A DNA stretch of 64,000 bases. Source: Catenuloplanes indicus (lineage in GTDB: Bacteria; Actinomycetota; Actinomycetes; Mycobacteriales; Micromonosporaceae). The notes under the pieces are model-generated. The model ran no database searches. It had not been told where the DNA came from and worked only from the letters and a program-made list of their open reading frames with translations. The DNA lies in contig NZ_JAUSUZ010000001.1 in the NCBI RefSeq assembly GCF_030813715.1, positions 62,001-126,000 on the forward strand, given 5' to 3'. The stretch's first letter is position 1. Each line of letters starts with the position of its first letter. A program made the position numbers and the translations under genes. Shown in pieces: positions 48,337-57,171 of the stretch.

Positions 48337-49104
48337 CTATGCGCCGATGGTGATGCCACCGTCCACGGGAATCACGGTGCCCGTCAGGTACGCGCTTGCC
48401 CGGCCGGCGAGGAACACGGCGATCCCCGCCATGTCATCGTCGCGGCCGATCCGGCCCAGCGGAGCCATTGCCGCGATCGCGTCGCCGCGCTGGTCGAGGA
48501 TCTCGGCGGTCATCGAGGACCGGAACGGTCCCGGCGCCACCGCGTTCACGGTGACGTGCTGCGGTCCCAGTTCCCTGGCCAGGACCCTCGTGAGGTGGTG
48601 CAGTCCGGCCTTGCTGCTGGAGTAGGAGTAGTTGGGCCGGTGCGGAACGTGGATGGCCCCGATGCTGCCGATGTTGATGACCCGCGCCGGATCGTCGGCG
48701 GAGCCCGCCTTGCGCAGCGCCGGCAACAGCTCCTGGACCAGCCAGAACGGCGACTTCAGGTTCACGTCGACGACCGTGTCCCAGGCCTCGTCCGGGAACG
48801 TCTCCAGCGGCGCGTCCACCAGCGCGCCCGCGTTGTTGACCAGGATGTCGAGCCGCTCCGCGCCGGCCGCGACGAGACCGGCCAGCCGCCGGCACTCATC
48901 ATGGCGCGACACGTCAGCGACGACGGCCCGCACCGCGCCGAACGCGGACAGGTGTTCCTGCGCCTGAGCGCACGCTTCGGCGTTGCGTGAGCTGATGATC
49001 ACGCTCGCGCCGGCCTGCAGAAGGCCCCGCGCGATCATCATCCCGATGCCCTTGGTGCCACCGGTGACGAGCGCGCGCTTTCCGGTCAGATCGAAGAGTT
49101 CCAT
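48337..49104 (-). CDS. SDR-family oxidoreductase (FabG/gluconate dehydrogenase-like)
   Basis: 255 aa from ATG 49104 (MELFDLTGKRALVTGG). Cofactor motif TGGTKGIG near residue 15, NNAG near 92, catalytic Ser near INIGSIG and Tyr/Lys in YSYSSSKAGL near 162. The C-terminal GTVIPVDGGITIG is standard. The MELFDLTGKRALVTG start is like 2-deoxygluconate/gluconate 5-dehydrogenases, so a sugar-acid or 3-ketoacyl substrate is plausible. An aldo/keto reductase remnant lies just upstream on the same strand, suggesting a former two-gene operon. Confidence 0.9.
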   Translation of the reverse strand: MELFDLTGKRALVTGGTKGIGMMIARGLLQAGASVIISSRNAEACAQAQEHLSAFGAVRAVVADVSRHDECRRLAGLVAAGAERLDILVNNAGALVDAPLETFPDEAWDTVVDVNLKSPFWLVQELLPALRKAGSADDPARVINIGSIGAIHVPHRPNYSYSSSKAGLHHLTRVLARELGPQHVTVNAVAPGPFRSSMTAEILDQRGDAIAAMAPLGRIGRDDDMAGIAVFLAGRASAYLTGTVIPVDGGITIGA

Positions 49105-49149
49105 GAGGTGCCTTTCTCGTTGATGGGTCGTCACTGCCATCGCGGCAGA

Positions 49150-49431
49150 CCCGCGTCGCGCGTGCGGCTGCGGGCGCCGTGGGATCGCCGTCCAGCGCGG
49201 CGATCCGGTTCATGTCCTCGGCATCGATCCGGAAGTCGAGGACGGCGATGTCCCCCCTGATGCGAGCGGGCGTGACGGATGTGGGCAGGGAAACGTTCCC
49301 CAGCCGGACGTGCCAGCGCAGGAGCGGGCCTGCCGTTAGCCGGCGTCGAGCGCGGTCCGTACCGCCTCGGCGGTTCTCGACGCGGGAATCCGGTAGACGC
49401 CGAGACCGGCGTGCGGGATGTCGTTGCCCAT
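49150..49431 (-). pseudogene. Aldo/keto reductase remnant with internal deletion
   Basis: On the minus strand an ATG at 49431 opens MGNDIPHAGLGVYRIPASRT and continues to LDAG before a TAA at 49336-49338. That is the N terminus of a DkgA-type reductase. Directly after it, in another frame, comes LLRWHVRLGNVSLPTSVTPA, then AVLDFRIDAEDMNRIAALDG, the conserved C-terminal cofactor segment. About 200 central residues, including most of the barrel and catalytic residues, are missing. It cannot be functional. The stretch 49432-49720 upstream holds an open frame (MSHPYRSRYGTRPAADMRHR...) of no recognisable family, possibly also a relic. Confidence 0.82.
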
Positions 49432-49770
49432 GCATCCACCGAAGCGTGTGTCGCGGTCGGGTGGGAGTCACGCCTCTTCCGGGTAACGCCAGTACCTCCC
49501 AGCGCCCCGCCGCGCGACCTACGCGGATCACGTGAGCGGGGCCGTACGCGGACCGCCAGCACTCGGCACCGGAGAACTCGTCGTAGCGGGTGACCGCCAG
49601 AGCCGCCGCAGCATCGGACAGACCGGCCCGGTCGGAGAGCACCAGCCGGGCGCGCGTCGACCGGTGTCGCATATCGGCAGCTGGGCGGGTGCCGTATCTG
49701 GATCTGTACGGGTGGCTCATACCTAGTGTGACCCCGGCTCGCGTGGCGGGACGACCAAGGACGGAGGGCC

Positions 49771-51279
49771 ATGATGACGGATCACCGCGACGATCAGGAC
49801 TTCTGGTACCCGGACAAGCTGACCGGGCGGCGGGTGCGGCTGCGGGCCAAACCCGGGGAGGCCGTGGTCACCGTGAACCGTGGTGACGGGCCGGACCGGC
49901 TGGTCGGTAACCCGGCCGTGCGGTCGCTCAGCCGCGGGGCGAACACGCGGCGCGGCTTCGCGGCCGTGCACGTCGCGCCCGGGCTGGCCGCGGCGGACCT
50001 GACCGGTGCGGACGGGATCACGGACTCGATTCCGGTGCTGGTGGACGAGGACGGCCTCGACCGGTACTTCCTGCCGGGCGAGCTCACGGTGCAGTTCCGC
50101 GACGGGATCAGTGACGCGGCCGCGGAGGAGGTGATCGCCGGCCTGGGCAGCCGGATCGTGGTCCGGCAGCGCACGCGGGGCTACTACACGCTCCGGGTGC
50201 CGGACGGGCAGGAGCTGTTCGCCACGATCCGCGCGTTCGCGGACCGGCCGGAGGTCGCGTTCGCGGAGCCGAGCGAGGCCGGTTTCGACGACGCGCTGCA
50301 CATTCCGGCGGACGCCGACTTCGGGCTGCTGTGGGGGATGCGTAACACCGGGCAGACCGTCAACGGCGTGGCCGGCACGTCCGGCATCGACATCGGTGCG
50401 ACCGTGGCGTGGGACGTGCTGCGCGGGGACCCGGACGTCATCGTCACCGTGATCGACACCGGTGCCGACCTGGATCACCCGGACCTGGCCGCAAACGTAC
50501 TGGCGCGCGGTGCCGAGGACTGGGACTTCGCGGACGCGGCCGACCCGAGCCCGGACGACACCGACGTGCACGGCACGCACGTGGCCGGTACCGCCGCGGG
50601 CGTGGAGGACGCGGGCGGCGTGGTCGGCGTCGCGCCACGCTGCCGGATCATGCCGCTGCGGATCGACCTGACCGCCGGCATGAACCAGAACCGGGCCGAC
50701 GCGATCAACTACGTGGTCGCGCAGGCCGGTGCGTTCCCGGACCGCCGCTACGTGATCAACTGCAGCTGGCGGACCAGCGGTGACCACGCCGGTGTGCGCA
50801 CCGCGATCCAGAACGCGGCCGGGAGCAACGTGGTCGTGGTCTTCGCGGCCGGCAACGCGAACGCGAACACGGACGTCACGCCGCAGTACCCGGGCGTCTA
50901 TCCCGAGGTGATCTCGGTGGCCGCGCTGGACCAGGACGGGGCCCGGGCCACGTTCTCGAACTTCGGGTCCACGGTGGACGTGGCCGCGCCCGGCGTCAAC
51001 ATCTGGTCCAGCATGCCGGACGACACGCACGGGTTCCTGGACGGTACGTCGATGGCCGCGCCGCACGTCGCCGGGCTGGCCGCGCTGGTCTGGTCCGCGG
51101 TGCCGGAGCTGTCCAGCGACGAGGTCCGCACGGTCGTCGAGGACACCTGCGACAGCGTCGACGCGCTCAACCCCGGCTTCGCCGGCCAGCTCGGCCGTGG
51201 CCGGATCAACGCCGGCCGTGCGGTCGGCCTGGCCCAGATCATGGCCGCGTACGCCGGTTCCCTTCCCGCAATGACCTGA
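49771..51279 (+). CDS. Subtilisin-like S8 serine peptidase
   Basis: 502 aa. The catalytic triad is intact: Asp in VTVIDTGADLDHPDL near 229, His in DVHGTHVAGTAAG near 268, Ser in GTSMAAPHVAG near 426, with the oxyanion Asn region FAAGNANANTD near 355. The N-terminal 175 residues include an inhibitor-like prodomain (LPGELTVQFRDGISDAAAEE). There is no signal peptide or membrane segment, so it is cytoplasmic or leaves the cell by another route. It heads a three-gene run with an SCP2-like protein 17 bp downstream and a 91-aa protein, an arrangement I do not recognise. Confidence 0.92.
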   Translation: MMTDHRDDQDFWYPDKLTGRRVRLRAKPGEAVVTVNRGDGPDRLVGNPAVRSLSRGANTRRGFAAVHVAPGLAAADLTGADGITDSIPVLVDEDGLDRYFLPGELTVQFRDGISDAAAEEVIAGLGSRIVVRQRTRGYYTLRVPDGQELFATIRAFADRPEVAFAEPSEAGFDDALHIPADADFGLLWGMRNTGQTVNGVAGTSGIDIGATVAWDVLRGDPDVIVTVIDTGADLDHPDLAANVLARGAEDWDFADAADPSPDDTDVHGTHVAGTAAGVEDAGGVVGVAPRCRIMPLRIDLTAGMNQNRADAINYVVAQAGAFPDRRYVINCSWRTSGDHAGVRTAIQNAAGSNVVVVFAAGNANANTDVTPQYPGVYPEVISVAALDQDGARATFSNFGSTVDVAAPGVNIWSSMPDDTHGFLDGTSMAAPHVAGLAALVWSAVPELSSDEVRTVVEDTCDSVDALNPGFAGQLGRGRINAGRAVGLAQIMAAYAGSLPAMT

Positions 51280-51296
51280 ATCCCTGGTGAGGTGTG

Positions 51297-51707
51297 ATGA
51301 GCACGCTGGAGCAGATGCGTAAATCCCCGGCCGTGGCGGACTTCTGTGAGCCGCTGCCGCGTCTGATCGACGCGGGCACGGCCGACCTGTCCCGCGGCTT
51401 CCGCCGGCTCGGCGAGCTGGCCGGGACCGGGCAGAAGGAGCCGGTCACGCTGGGCTTCCACATCGAGGGCGACACCGCGCGGTACTGGCGGCTGCGGGTC
51501 GGCCCGGACGGGCCCAGGCTGACCGAGGAGCCGCCCGACGACGTGAAGGCCCCGCGGCCGGACGTCGAGGTGTTCACCGGCGAGCAGACCTGGCGGGAGA
51601 TCGCCGAGGGCACGCTCGCCCCGATAACCGCGATCATCGCCGGCCGGATGCGTTTCCGCGGCGACGTGGCGGCGGCCCGCCGGGTCGTACGACTGCTTCG
51701 GCCCTGA
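51297..51707 (+). CDS. SCP2-like sterol/lipid carrier domain protein
   Basis: 136 aa. The C-terminal half (RPDVEVFTGEQTWREIAEGT followed by APITAIIAGRMRFRGDVAAA) matches the SCP2 fold ending (DV.I...E.F..LA.G.L.P..A...GK...GD...A). SCP2 domains form a hydrophobic tunnel for fatty-acyl or sterol-like lipids. ATG 51297 is preferred over GTG 51294; TGAGGT lies upstream. It sits 17 bp after the subtilase stop and 19 bp before the next gene, so it shares its transcript. Confidence 0.78.
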   Translation: MSTLEQMRKSPAVADFCEPLPRLIDAGTADLSRGFRRLGELAGTGQKEPVTLGFHIEGDTARYWRLRVGPDGPRLTEEPPDDVKAPRPDVEVFTGEQTWREIAEGTLAPITAIIAGRMRFRGDVAAARRVVRLLRP

Positions 51708-51726
51708 CATCGTGAAGGAGTGACCA

Positions 51727-52002
51727 GTGGCATCCCAGACCGGAAAAGTCGCCTGCATCCAGATCTTCTCCGACGACGTCGCGTGGACGCAGATCGTCGA
51801 CCCGGGCGGGGTCGGTGAGGTCTTCGTCCTGTGGTCGGACATCACCAATCCCAGCCCGCCGCTGAACGACCGGATCACCCGCAGCAACTGGATCTCCCTG
51901 CTGCGGCAGGCGATGGCCGACGACCTCGACGTGACGGTCGTCGGCGACAACGCCACCTCGGCGCTGACCACCAGCGTCCAGCTCGGCACGTTCACGCTCT
52001 GA
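51727..52002 (+). CDS. Small beta-rich protein of subtilase operon
   Basis: 91 aa, start GTG after AAGGAG. Predicted order by eye is strand (KVACIQIF), strand (AWTQIV), strand (EVFVLWS), helix (RSNWISLLRQAMADDL), strand (DVTVVG), strand (LTTSVQLGTFTL). This order is like the OB-fold B subunits of AB5 toxins such as SubB/PltB, which partner a subtilase (SubA) in subtilase cytotoxin, but there is no signal peptide and no clear residue-level identity. I cannot assign a family. It ends the three-gene run. Confidence 0.65.
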   Translation: MASQTGKVACIQIFSDDVAWTQIVDPGGVGEVFVLWSDITNPSPPLNDRITRSNWISLLRQAMADDLDVTVVGDNATSALTTSVQLGTFTL

Positions 52003-52015
52003 AGCGCCCGGCCGG

Positions 52016-52930
52016 TCAGCGGTAGCCCGTGACGTCCGCCGGCCGGCCGGGGTCCTGCACCTCGGTGAGGTAGCGCCACGCGTCCGGTCGGCTGCCGTCC
52101 AGGTCGGTGAAGCCGTACACCTGGGCGAGACCGCCGCTGGACAGCGACGCGCCGTTCCAGCGCGCGCGGTCCGGGTCGGCGGCGATCGCGGCGACGGCCC
52201 GGCCGGTGAACCGCGGCGTCTCGGAGATCGCGAAGTGCGGTTCCGTGGTGAGCGCGTCCCGCCACGTACCCTCGGTGACCTTGAAGTGGTCCAGCATGAT
52301 CTCCGAGCGCATCCATCCCGGGGTGAGCGCCACCGCGGTCGCGCCGAGCGGGCCGAGCTCCTGCGACTGCGCGTACGCCATCCGCAGCACCGACGTCTTG
52401 GCCAGGTCGTAGAAGAACGACACGCGGTAGTGGTCCCGGTTGTAGTCCGTGGTGCCGTCGGTCATCTCCACCACCAGCCCGCCGGGGGAGCGCAGCAGCA
52501 GCGGCAGCGCGGCGTGGCTGGTGATGATGTGCGTGTCGATCGCGAGCCGGAGGATGCGCAGCCCGTCGTCCAGCGAGTGCTCCCACAGCCGGTCCGTCCA
52601 GCTGAACAGCAGCTCACCACCCCAGATGTCGTTGACCAGCAGGTCCAGCCGGCCCTGCTCGGCCTCGATCCGGGCGACGACCGCGCGCACCTGGTCCGGC
52701 ACCAGGTGGTCGGCCCGGATCGCGATGCCGGTGCCGCCGGCCGCGGTGACCAGCTCCGCGGTCTCCTCGATGGTCTCCGGCCGGTCCATCTCCGAGCGGG
52801 CCGCGCGCGTGCTGCGGCCGGTCAGGTAGACCGTGGCGCCGGCCGCGCCCAGCTCGACCGCGATTCCGCGGCCGGCGCCCCGCGTCGCGCCGGCGACCAG
52901 CGCGACCTTTCCGTCAAGCGTGTGTCCCAT
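52016..52930 (-). CDS. SDR-family oxidoreductase
   Basis: 304 aa. Cofactor motif AGATRGAGRGIAVELG near residue 15 and an NADP-type basic patch after the second strand (GRSTRAARSE). Catalytic Tyr/Lys are in YRVSFFYDLAKTSVLRM near 190. Longer than the usual 250 aa because of a C-terminal extension (ARWNGASLSSGGLAQVYGFTD) typical of the SDR branch annotated in actinomycetes as short-chain dehydrogenase with VYGF/DxDGS endings. Substrate unknown. Convergent with the subtilase operon. Confidence 0.9.
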   Translation of the reverse strand: MGHTLDGKVALVAGATRGAGRGIAVELGAAGATVYLTGRSTRAARSEMDRPETIEETAELVTAAGGTGIAIRADHLVPDQVRAVVARIEAEQGRLDLLVNDIWGGELLFSWTDRLWEHSLDDGLRILRLAIDTHIITSHAALPLLLRSPGGLVVEMTDGTTDYNRDHYRVSFFYDLAKTSVLRMAYAQSQELGPLGATAVALTPGWMRSEIMLDHFKVTEGTWRDALTTEPHFAISETPRFTGRAVAAIAADPDRARWNGASLSSGGLAQVYGFTDLDGSRPDAWRYLTEVQDPGRPADVTGYR

Positions 52931-52975
52931 GCGCTCACGGTCGCAGGAAAACCTGACAACCGATGTCAGCCGACC

Positions 52976-53590
52976 TCACCGCATCGCGGCGGCGAGGTCG
53001 GCGGCGATCCCGAAGGCCGGTGCCGCCCGCGCGGTCTGGCCGGGGTCCAGCGCGACGTGCTCGATGCGGGCCAGCAGCGCCGACGCGGTCTCCCGCTCAT
53101 CGAGCGTCGCCGCCAGTTCGGCGCGGTACACCAGGCCTCCACGTGGGTGACCGGGTCGTCGTCGGCCTGCGGGCGGGCCAGCACGCTGTCGAGGATGCGG
53201 GCTGCCTGGCCGATGTCGCCCTTGGAGGCGGCCAGCACCACCGTGTTCGCCAGCGCTCTGCCGAGCCGGCCGGCCGGCTCGGGCGCCGGTGCCGTGGCGG
53301 TGTGCTCCGAAGACGCGGATCCAGTTGCCGCCCGGGTCGACGACGCTGAACCCGCCCGTCCCGCCGGCGTTCCTCCGCGCCCGGGGCCGGGTCATCCGTG
53401 GTGTGCCGGTCACCAGGACCCTGCCGTACGCGGCGCGCATGCCGGCCGCGAACGCCCGGTGCAGTTCCGCGATGTCCGGGTGAGCACGATGCAGGAGCCG
53501 TAGGACCGCTCCGGGTCGAACCCGGCGATCTCGAAGAACTGCAGCCGCAGGTCCTCGCGTTGCAGTCCCACGCACGGGTTGGGCCGGCTC
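52976..53590 (-). pseudogene. VOC (bleomycin-resistance-like) protein, frameshifted
   Basis: Pieces of one VOC protein are spread over two reading frames. NPCVGLQREDLRLQFFEIAG with SYGSCIVLT comes first (53490-53580), then HPDIAELHRAFAAGMRAAYG and GGFSVVDPGGNWIRVF. After another shift comes RLGRALANTVVLAASKGDIG and DPVTHVEAW, and after a last shift VYRAELAATLDERETASALL to the stop. At least three small indels are needed, and the proper start is lost. The C-terminal tetratricopeptide-like extension is typical of a large actinobacterial VOC group. This is a decaying gene. Confidence 0.82.
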
Positions 53591-53688
53591 CTTCCTAGGC
53601 GCTGCGCACGGCCGGACGCACATGGGAACAGCCGGTCATCGCCGGTGCCCGGCCGATCGGCCGATGCGAAGCACCGGGCGGGAGAAAC

Positions 53689-54360
53689 CTAGAAGGACGA
53701 CCAGAGCCAGCCGAGGTACGTGCGGAGCTCGGCCGGCGAGGCGAGCCAGCCGCGGGCGGTGTAGGTGATGATCCGGTGCACCTCGCCGGGCAGCAGCTCG
53801 TACGCGGTCGCGCCGGTCTCCGGCACCGGCGAGTCCGGTGACACCGCGACCGGCACCGGCCAGATCGGCACCCGCAGGCCGCGCCGGTCGAGTGCCTTCA
53901 GCACGGTCAGGTAGGCGCGCAGCAGGTGGTACGGCGATACGACCAGCCCGAAACTGCGGACGTGCAGCTCCGCGACCTGGGCGGCGATCCACCCGGCCTG
54001 CAGCGCCGTGTTCGGCGCCGGTTCGGCCTGCACGTGCACGCCGGCGGTCCGCCGCAGCCCGAGACCGCGCAGGTAGTCGAGGCTCAGCGGGTCGTACGTG
54101 GTCTCGGCCGGGTTGCCGTTGGCCACCAGCAGCAGACGCAGGTCCGGGCGGGTCTCCCAGAGCCGGATCGCGTGCGTGATCCGCCACTCCTCGCCCTGCC
54201 CGCTCGGCACGATCAGCGCGTCCGCGCGTTCCGCCTCCGCCTGCGGCAGGCTGAGCACCGCGGTCAGCGCGCGCATCACGTCCAGCATCGATCCGGCCGG
54301 GAACTCGCCGAGGTCGTCGTCCCGCACGATCCGGGGCGTGGTGGTGTTGCCGAGATGCAC
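53689..54360 (-). CDS. YdcF/DUF218-family protein
   Basis: 223 aa from GTG 54360, which has GGAG 5 nt upstream; an earlier TTG at 54381 is less likely. DUF218 features are ADALIVPSGQGEEWRITHAI near residue 52, TRPDLRLLLVANGNP near 75, EPAPNTALQAGW near 117 and GLVVSPYHLLRA near 140. No N-terminal helix is present, so unlike SanA/ElyC-type members this one is cytoplasmic. E. coli YdcF binds SAM; functions in this family are mostly unproven. Confidence 0.78.
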   Translation of the reverse strand: MHLGNTTTPRIVRDDDLGEFPAGSMLDVMRALTAVLSLPQAEAERADALIVPSGQGEEWRITHAIRLWETRPDLRLLLVANGNPAETTYDPLSLDYLRGLGLRRTAGVHVQAEPAPNTALQAGWIAAQVAELHVRSFGLVVSPYHLLRAYLTVLKALDRRGLRVPIWPVPVAVSPDSPVPETGATAYELLPGEVHRIITYTARGWLASPAELRTYLGWLWSSF

Positions 54361-54583
54361 CTGTTCTCCTGATCTGTGCAAGCCATGCTCGCACAGGAGA
54401 ACGGATGATCATGGGGGAGGTCACGTCACCGGCCGGTGCACCTGCGCCGGCGGCCCGGACGTCACCGTGCTCGCGTCGCGTCACGGTGGACCGGCGATGC
54501 CCGGTGCGGCACGTGCCGTTCGGCAGCGTCGCCCGGGAAAGTCGCGACGGCCGCCCGAGTCCGTGACGCATATCCTCTGCCCG

Positions 54584-55948
54584 GTGATGATCCTCGCGCT
54601 CGGTGCGCTCACCGTCAGTGCGCTCGACTGGCGGCTGCTCGTCGCCGTACCGGTCCTGTCCTACCTCGCCGGTTGCCGCCGGGCGCTCGGTGTTTCCGCG
54701 CTGGCCGGGCTCGGCGGCGTGCTCGTGCTCGGCACCGCGGTCCAGGCCGCGCGCGGCGCGGACGTCTACAGCTGGCTGGTGTGGATCGCCGGGGTGATCG
54801 TGTGCGGGCTGTTCCCGGCGCTGCTCGGCTCGTTCCGGCGGCTGCGGGCCGCGCTGGAACGCTCCGGCTGGGAGCAGGCCGCGCAGCTGGAACGCGAACA
54901 GCAGGCGGTCGCCGCGCAGGCGCGGCTGCGCGAGCGCGCGCGGATCGCGCAGGACATGCACGACTCGCTCGGCCACGAACTGGCCCTGATCGCGCTGCGC
55001 GCGGGTGCGTTCGAACTGGCCGCCACGCTGACACCGCAGCAGCGGACGGCCGCGTCGCAGCTGCGGGCCAGCGTGACGGACGCGGCCGAACGGCTCGCCG
55101 ACATCGTCGGGCTGCTCCGCGACGACGCCGACGAGGTGCCGCTGCACCCGGCCGGCGAGCGCATCGAGGACCTGATCGCCCGCGCGGCCGCCGCCGGGAT
55201 CCCGGTCACCCCGGACGTACCCGGGGAGCCCGGTTCCCCGGTTTTCCAGCGGGTGGCGCCGATGCAGTACCGGGCGGCGGCGCGAGTGGTGCAGGAAGGG
55301 CTGACCAACGCGGCCAAGCACGCGCCGGGTGCGCCGGTGACGGTGCGGCTCGCCGACGGCGGCGACGAGGTCACGGTGGTGGTCCGCAACGGCGCCGCGG
55401 CCACGGCGGCGCCGCCGGCGCGCGGCGGGCACGGGCTCACCGGGCTGCGGGAACGCGTCGGGCTCGCCGGTGGCGCGCTGCGGGCCGGGCCGCTGCCGGA
55501 CGGCGGGTTCGAGGTGGAGGCGCGGCTGCCGGTGAGCGCCGGGGCGGCGCTGGAACCGTTTCCCGCGGAGCCCGCCGGGCTCCGGCAGGCCCGCCGCCGG
55601 GCCCGGCGCGGGCTGACGCTCGCGGTCGCGCTGCCGCTGGTGTCGATCGTGGTGCTGACCGGCGCGCTGATGGGCGTCTACGCCTACGACAGTCTCACCT
55701 CGCACCTGTCCCCGGACCGGTTCCGCGCCCTGCAGGCCGGCGCGGCCCGGGACGACGTCGCCGGCCTGATCCCGGCCCGGCAGGTGCCGGAACGCCGCGA
55801 CGAGTCCGGGCCACCCCCGCCGCCCGGCAGCAGCTGCGAGTACTACCGGTCGGCCGCGGGCTTCGTGCCGGCGCCGTTCGACGTGTACCGTCTGTGCTTC
55901 CGCGACGGCCGGCTCGTGGCCAAGGACGCGTTCGCCCCGCCGACCTGA
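54584..55948 (+). CDS. NarL-type sensor histidine kinase with extra C-terminal domain
   Basis: 454 aa. Four helices (about 1-85), a short coiled coil, then the HisKA_3 phosphoacceptor in RIAQDMHDSLGHELALIALR near 125 and an HATPase domain (VVQEGLTNAAKHAPG near 240, GHGLTGLRERVGLAGGAL near 285). Unusually, a further transmembrane helix (LTLAVALPLVSIVVLTGALM near 345-365) and an outer tail of about 87 residues with two cysteines (SSCEYY, RLCFRD) follow the kinase. The tail could be the sensor. Start is GTG 54584 or GTG 54563; no clear Shine-Dalgarno. The partner regulator starts 17 bp downstream. Confidence 0.9.
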   Translation: MMILALGALTVSALDWRLLVAVPVLSYLAGCRRALGVSALAGLGGVLVLGTAVQAARGADVYSWLVWIAGVIVCGLFPALLGSFRRLRAALERSGWEQAAQLEREQQAVAAQARLRERARIAQDMHDSLGHELALIALRAGAFELAATLTPQQRTAASQLRASVTDAAERLADIVGLLRDDADEVPLHPAGERIEDLIARAAAAGIPVTPDVPGEPGSPVFQRVAPMQYRAAARVVQEGLTNAAKHAPGAPVTVRLADGGDEVTVVVRNGAAATAAPPARGGHGLTGLRERVGLAGGALRAGPLPDGGFEVEARLPVSAGAALEPFPAEPAGLRQARRRARRGLTLAVALPLVSIVVLTGALMGVYAYDSLTSHLSPDRFRALQAGAARDDVAGLIPARQVPERRDESGPPPPPGSSCEYYRSAAGFVPAPFDVYRLCFRDGRLVAKDAFAPPT

Positions 55949-55965
55949 GAGGACCCTCCACCGCC

Positions 55966-56628
55966 GTGATCCGCGTGCTGCTGGCCGACGACGAGACGAT
56001 GATCCGCGCGGGCGTCGCCGCGATCCTCGCCACCGAACCGTCGATCGAGGTGGTCGCCGAGGCCGGGAACGGGCGCGAGGCCGTCGACCTGGCCCGCCGG
56101 CACCGCCCGGACGTGGCGCTGCTGGACATCCGCATGCCGGTGCTGGACGGCCTGGACGCGGTCGCGGAGATCCGGCGCGCGGTCCCGTCCGTCGCGGTCA
56201 TCATGCTGACCACGTTCTCCGAGGACGAGTACATCGCCCGGGCGCTGGACGCCGGTGCCGCCGGTTTCGTGCTCAAGACCGGCGACCCCCGCGAACTCGT
56301 CACCGGCGTGCGCGCGGTCGCGGACGGCGGCGCGTACCTGTCCCCGAAGGTCGCCCGGCGCGTCATCACCCGCTTCGACGGCAGCGACACCGGCGGCCAC
56401 CTGACCCGCGGTGTGGCCGCCCGGGAGCGGCTGGCCGCGCTCACCGACCGGGAACGCGACGTGCTGCGGCTGCTCGGGTCCGGGCTGTCCAACGCGGAGA
56501 TCGCCGCCGAGCTGCACCTGGTCGAGGGCACGGTGAAGACGCACGTCAGCGCGATCCTGTCGCGTCTGGGCCTGCGCAACCGGGTACAGGCCGCGCTGCT
56601 GGCCTATCAGGCCGGCCTGACCGGCTGA
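55966..56628 (+). CDS. NarL/FixJ response regulator
   Basis: 220 aa. Receiver domain with acidic pair LLADDE at residues 5-10, phosphoacceptor Asp in VALLDIRMP near 54, Thr in MLTTFSEDEY near 82 and Lys in FVLKTGDPREL near 104. The LuxR-type HTH is LTDRERDVLRLLGSGLSNAE near 158 to the end. GTG start, GAGAGGA upstream. Partner of the adjacent histidine kinase. Its 3' end overlaps a convergent gene by 22 bp. Confidence 0.96.
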   Translation: MIRVLLADDETMIRAGVAAILATEPSIEVVAEAGNGREAVDLARRHRPDVALLDIRMPVLDGLDAVAEIRRAVPSVAVIMLTTFSEDEYIARALDAGAAGFVLKTGDPRELVTGVRAVADGGAYLSPKVARRVITRFDGSDTGGHLTRGVAARERLAALTDRERDVLRLLGSGLSNAEIAAELHLVEGTVKTHVSAILSRLGLRNRVQAALLAYQAGLTG

Positions 56629-57051
56629 CGCAGCACCGCGCGGGCGGCCTTGCCGGTGCCGGTGAACCCGGCGAGCCACCGTCGCAGCTCACCGTCCGGC
56701 ACCGGGACCGCCACGTCCGCCAGCAGTTCGGTCGAACCGAACACCCCCCGCGCGGGTACGGTCGAGCGCCGGCAGCAGCGCGGCCAGGATCGCCGCGACG
56801 TCGGCGCCCCGGCCGGCCTCGGCGACCACGCGCAGCGACGACGCCCACCGGTGCAGCGGCGTCACCGGCGCCAGCCAGGCCGTCGCGGCGCCCAGGCCGG
56901 CGGCCGGGAGGCGGTGCGGGACCAGATCCATCAGGGCGTCCACTCCGGACACGTCGGGACCTGTGCGTCCAGGTGCGGGGGCGGCCGCGACCGCGGTGCG
57001 GAAGGCCGTGGCGCGCTCGTCGATCAGACGCAGAAGATCAGCGAAATCCAT
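56607..57051 (-). pseudogene. Hypothetical protein broken by one-base shift at C6 tract
   Basis: From ATG 57051 the frame reads MDFADLLRLIDERATAFRTA and stays plausible to PALDRTRAGG. It then degenerates (RFDRTAGGRGGPGAGR). Reading with one base fewer in the C6 tract at 56744-56749 restores GVFGSTELLADVAVPVPDGE then LRRWLAGFTGTGKAARAVLR and a stop at 56607. The intact product would be about 147 aa, of no recognised family. Either a sequencing/assembly error or a real frameshift. Confidence 0.65.
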
Positions 57052-57171
57052 CGGAGCTGTCTACCATCGACCGTCCTTCGGGGCACGCGAGTTTCGCCGG
57101 CTGCCGTGGCGCACGCGGCGGCAGCACTCGCTCGAGGAAGGTCCGCACGCTGCGATGGCCGGTAAGCCTCG

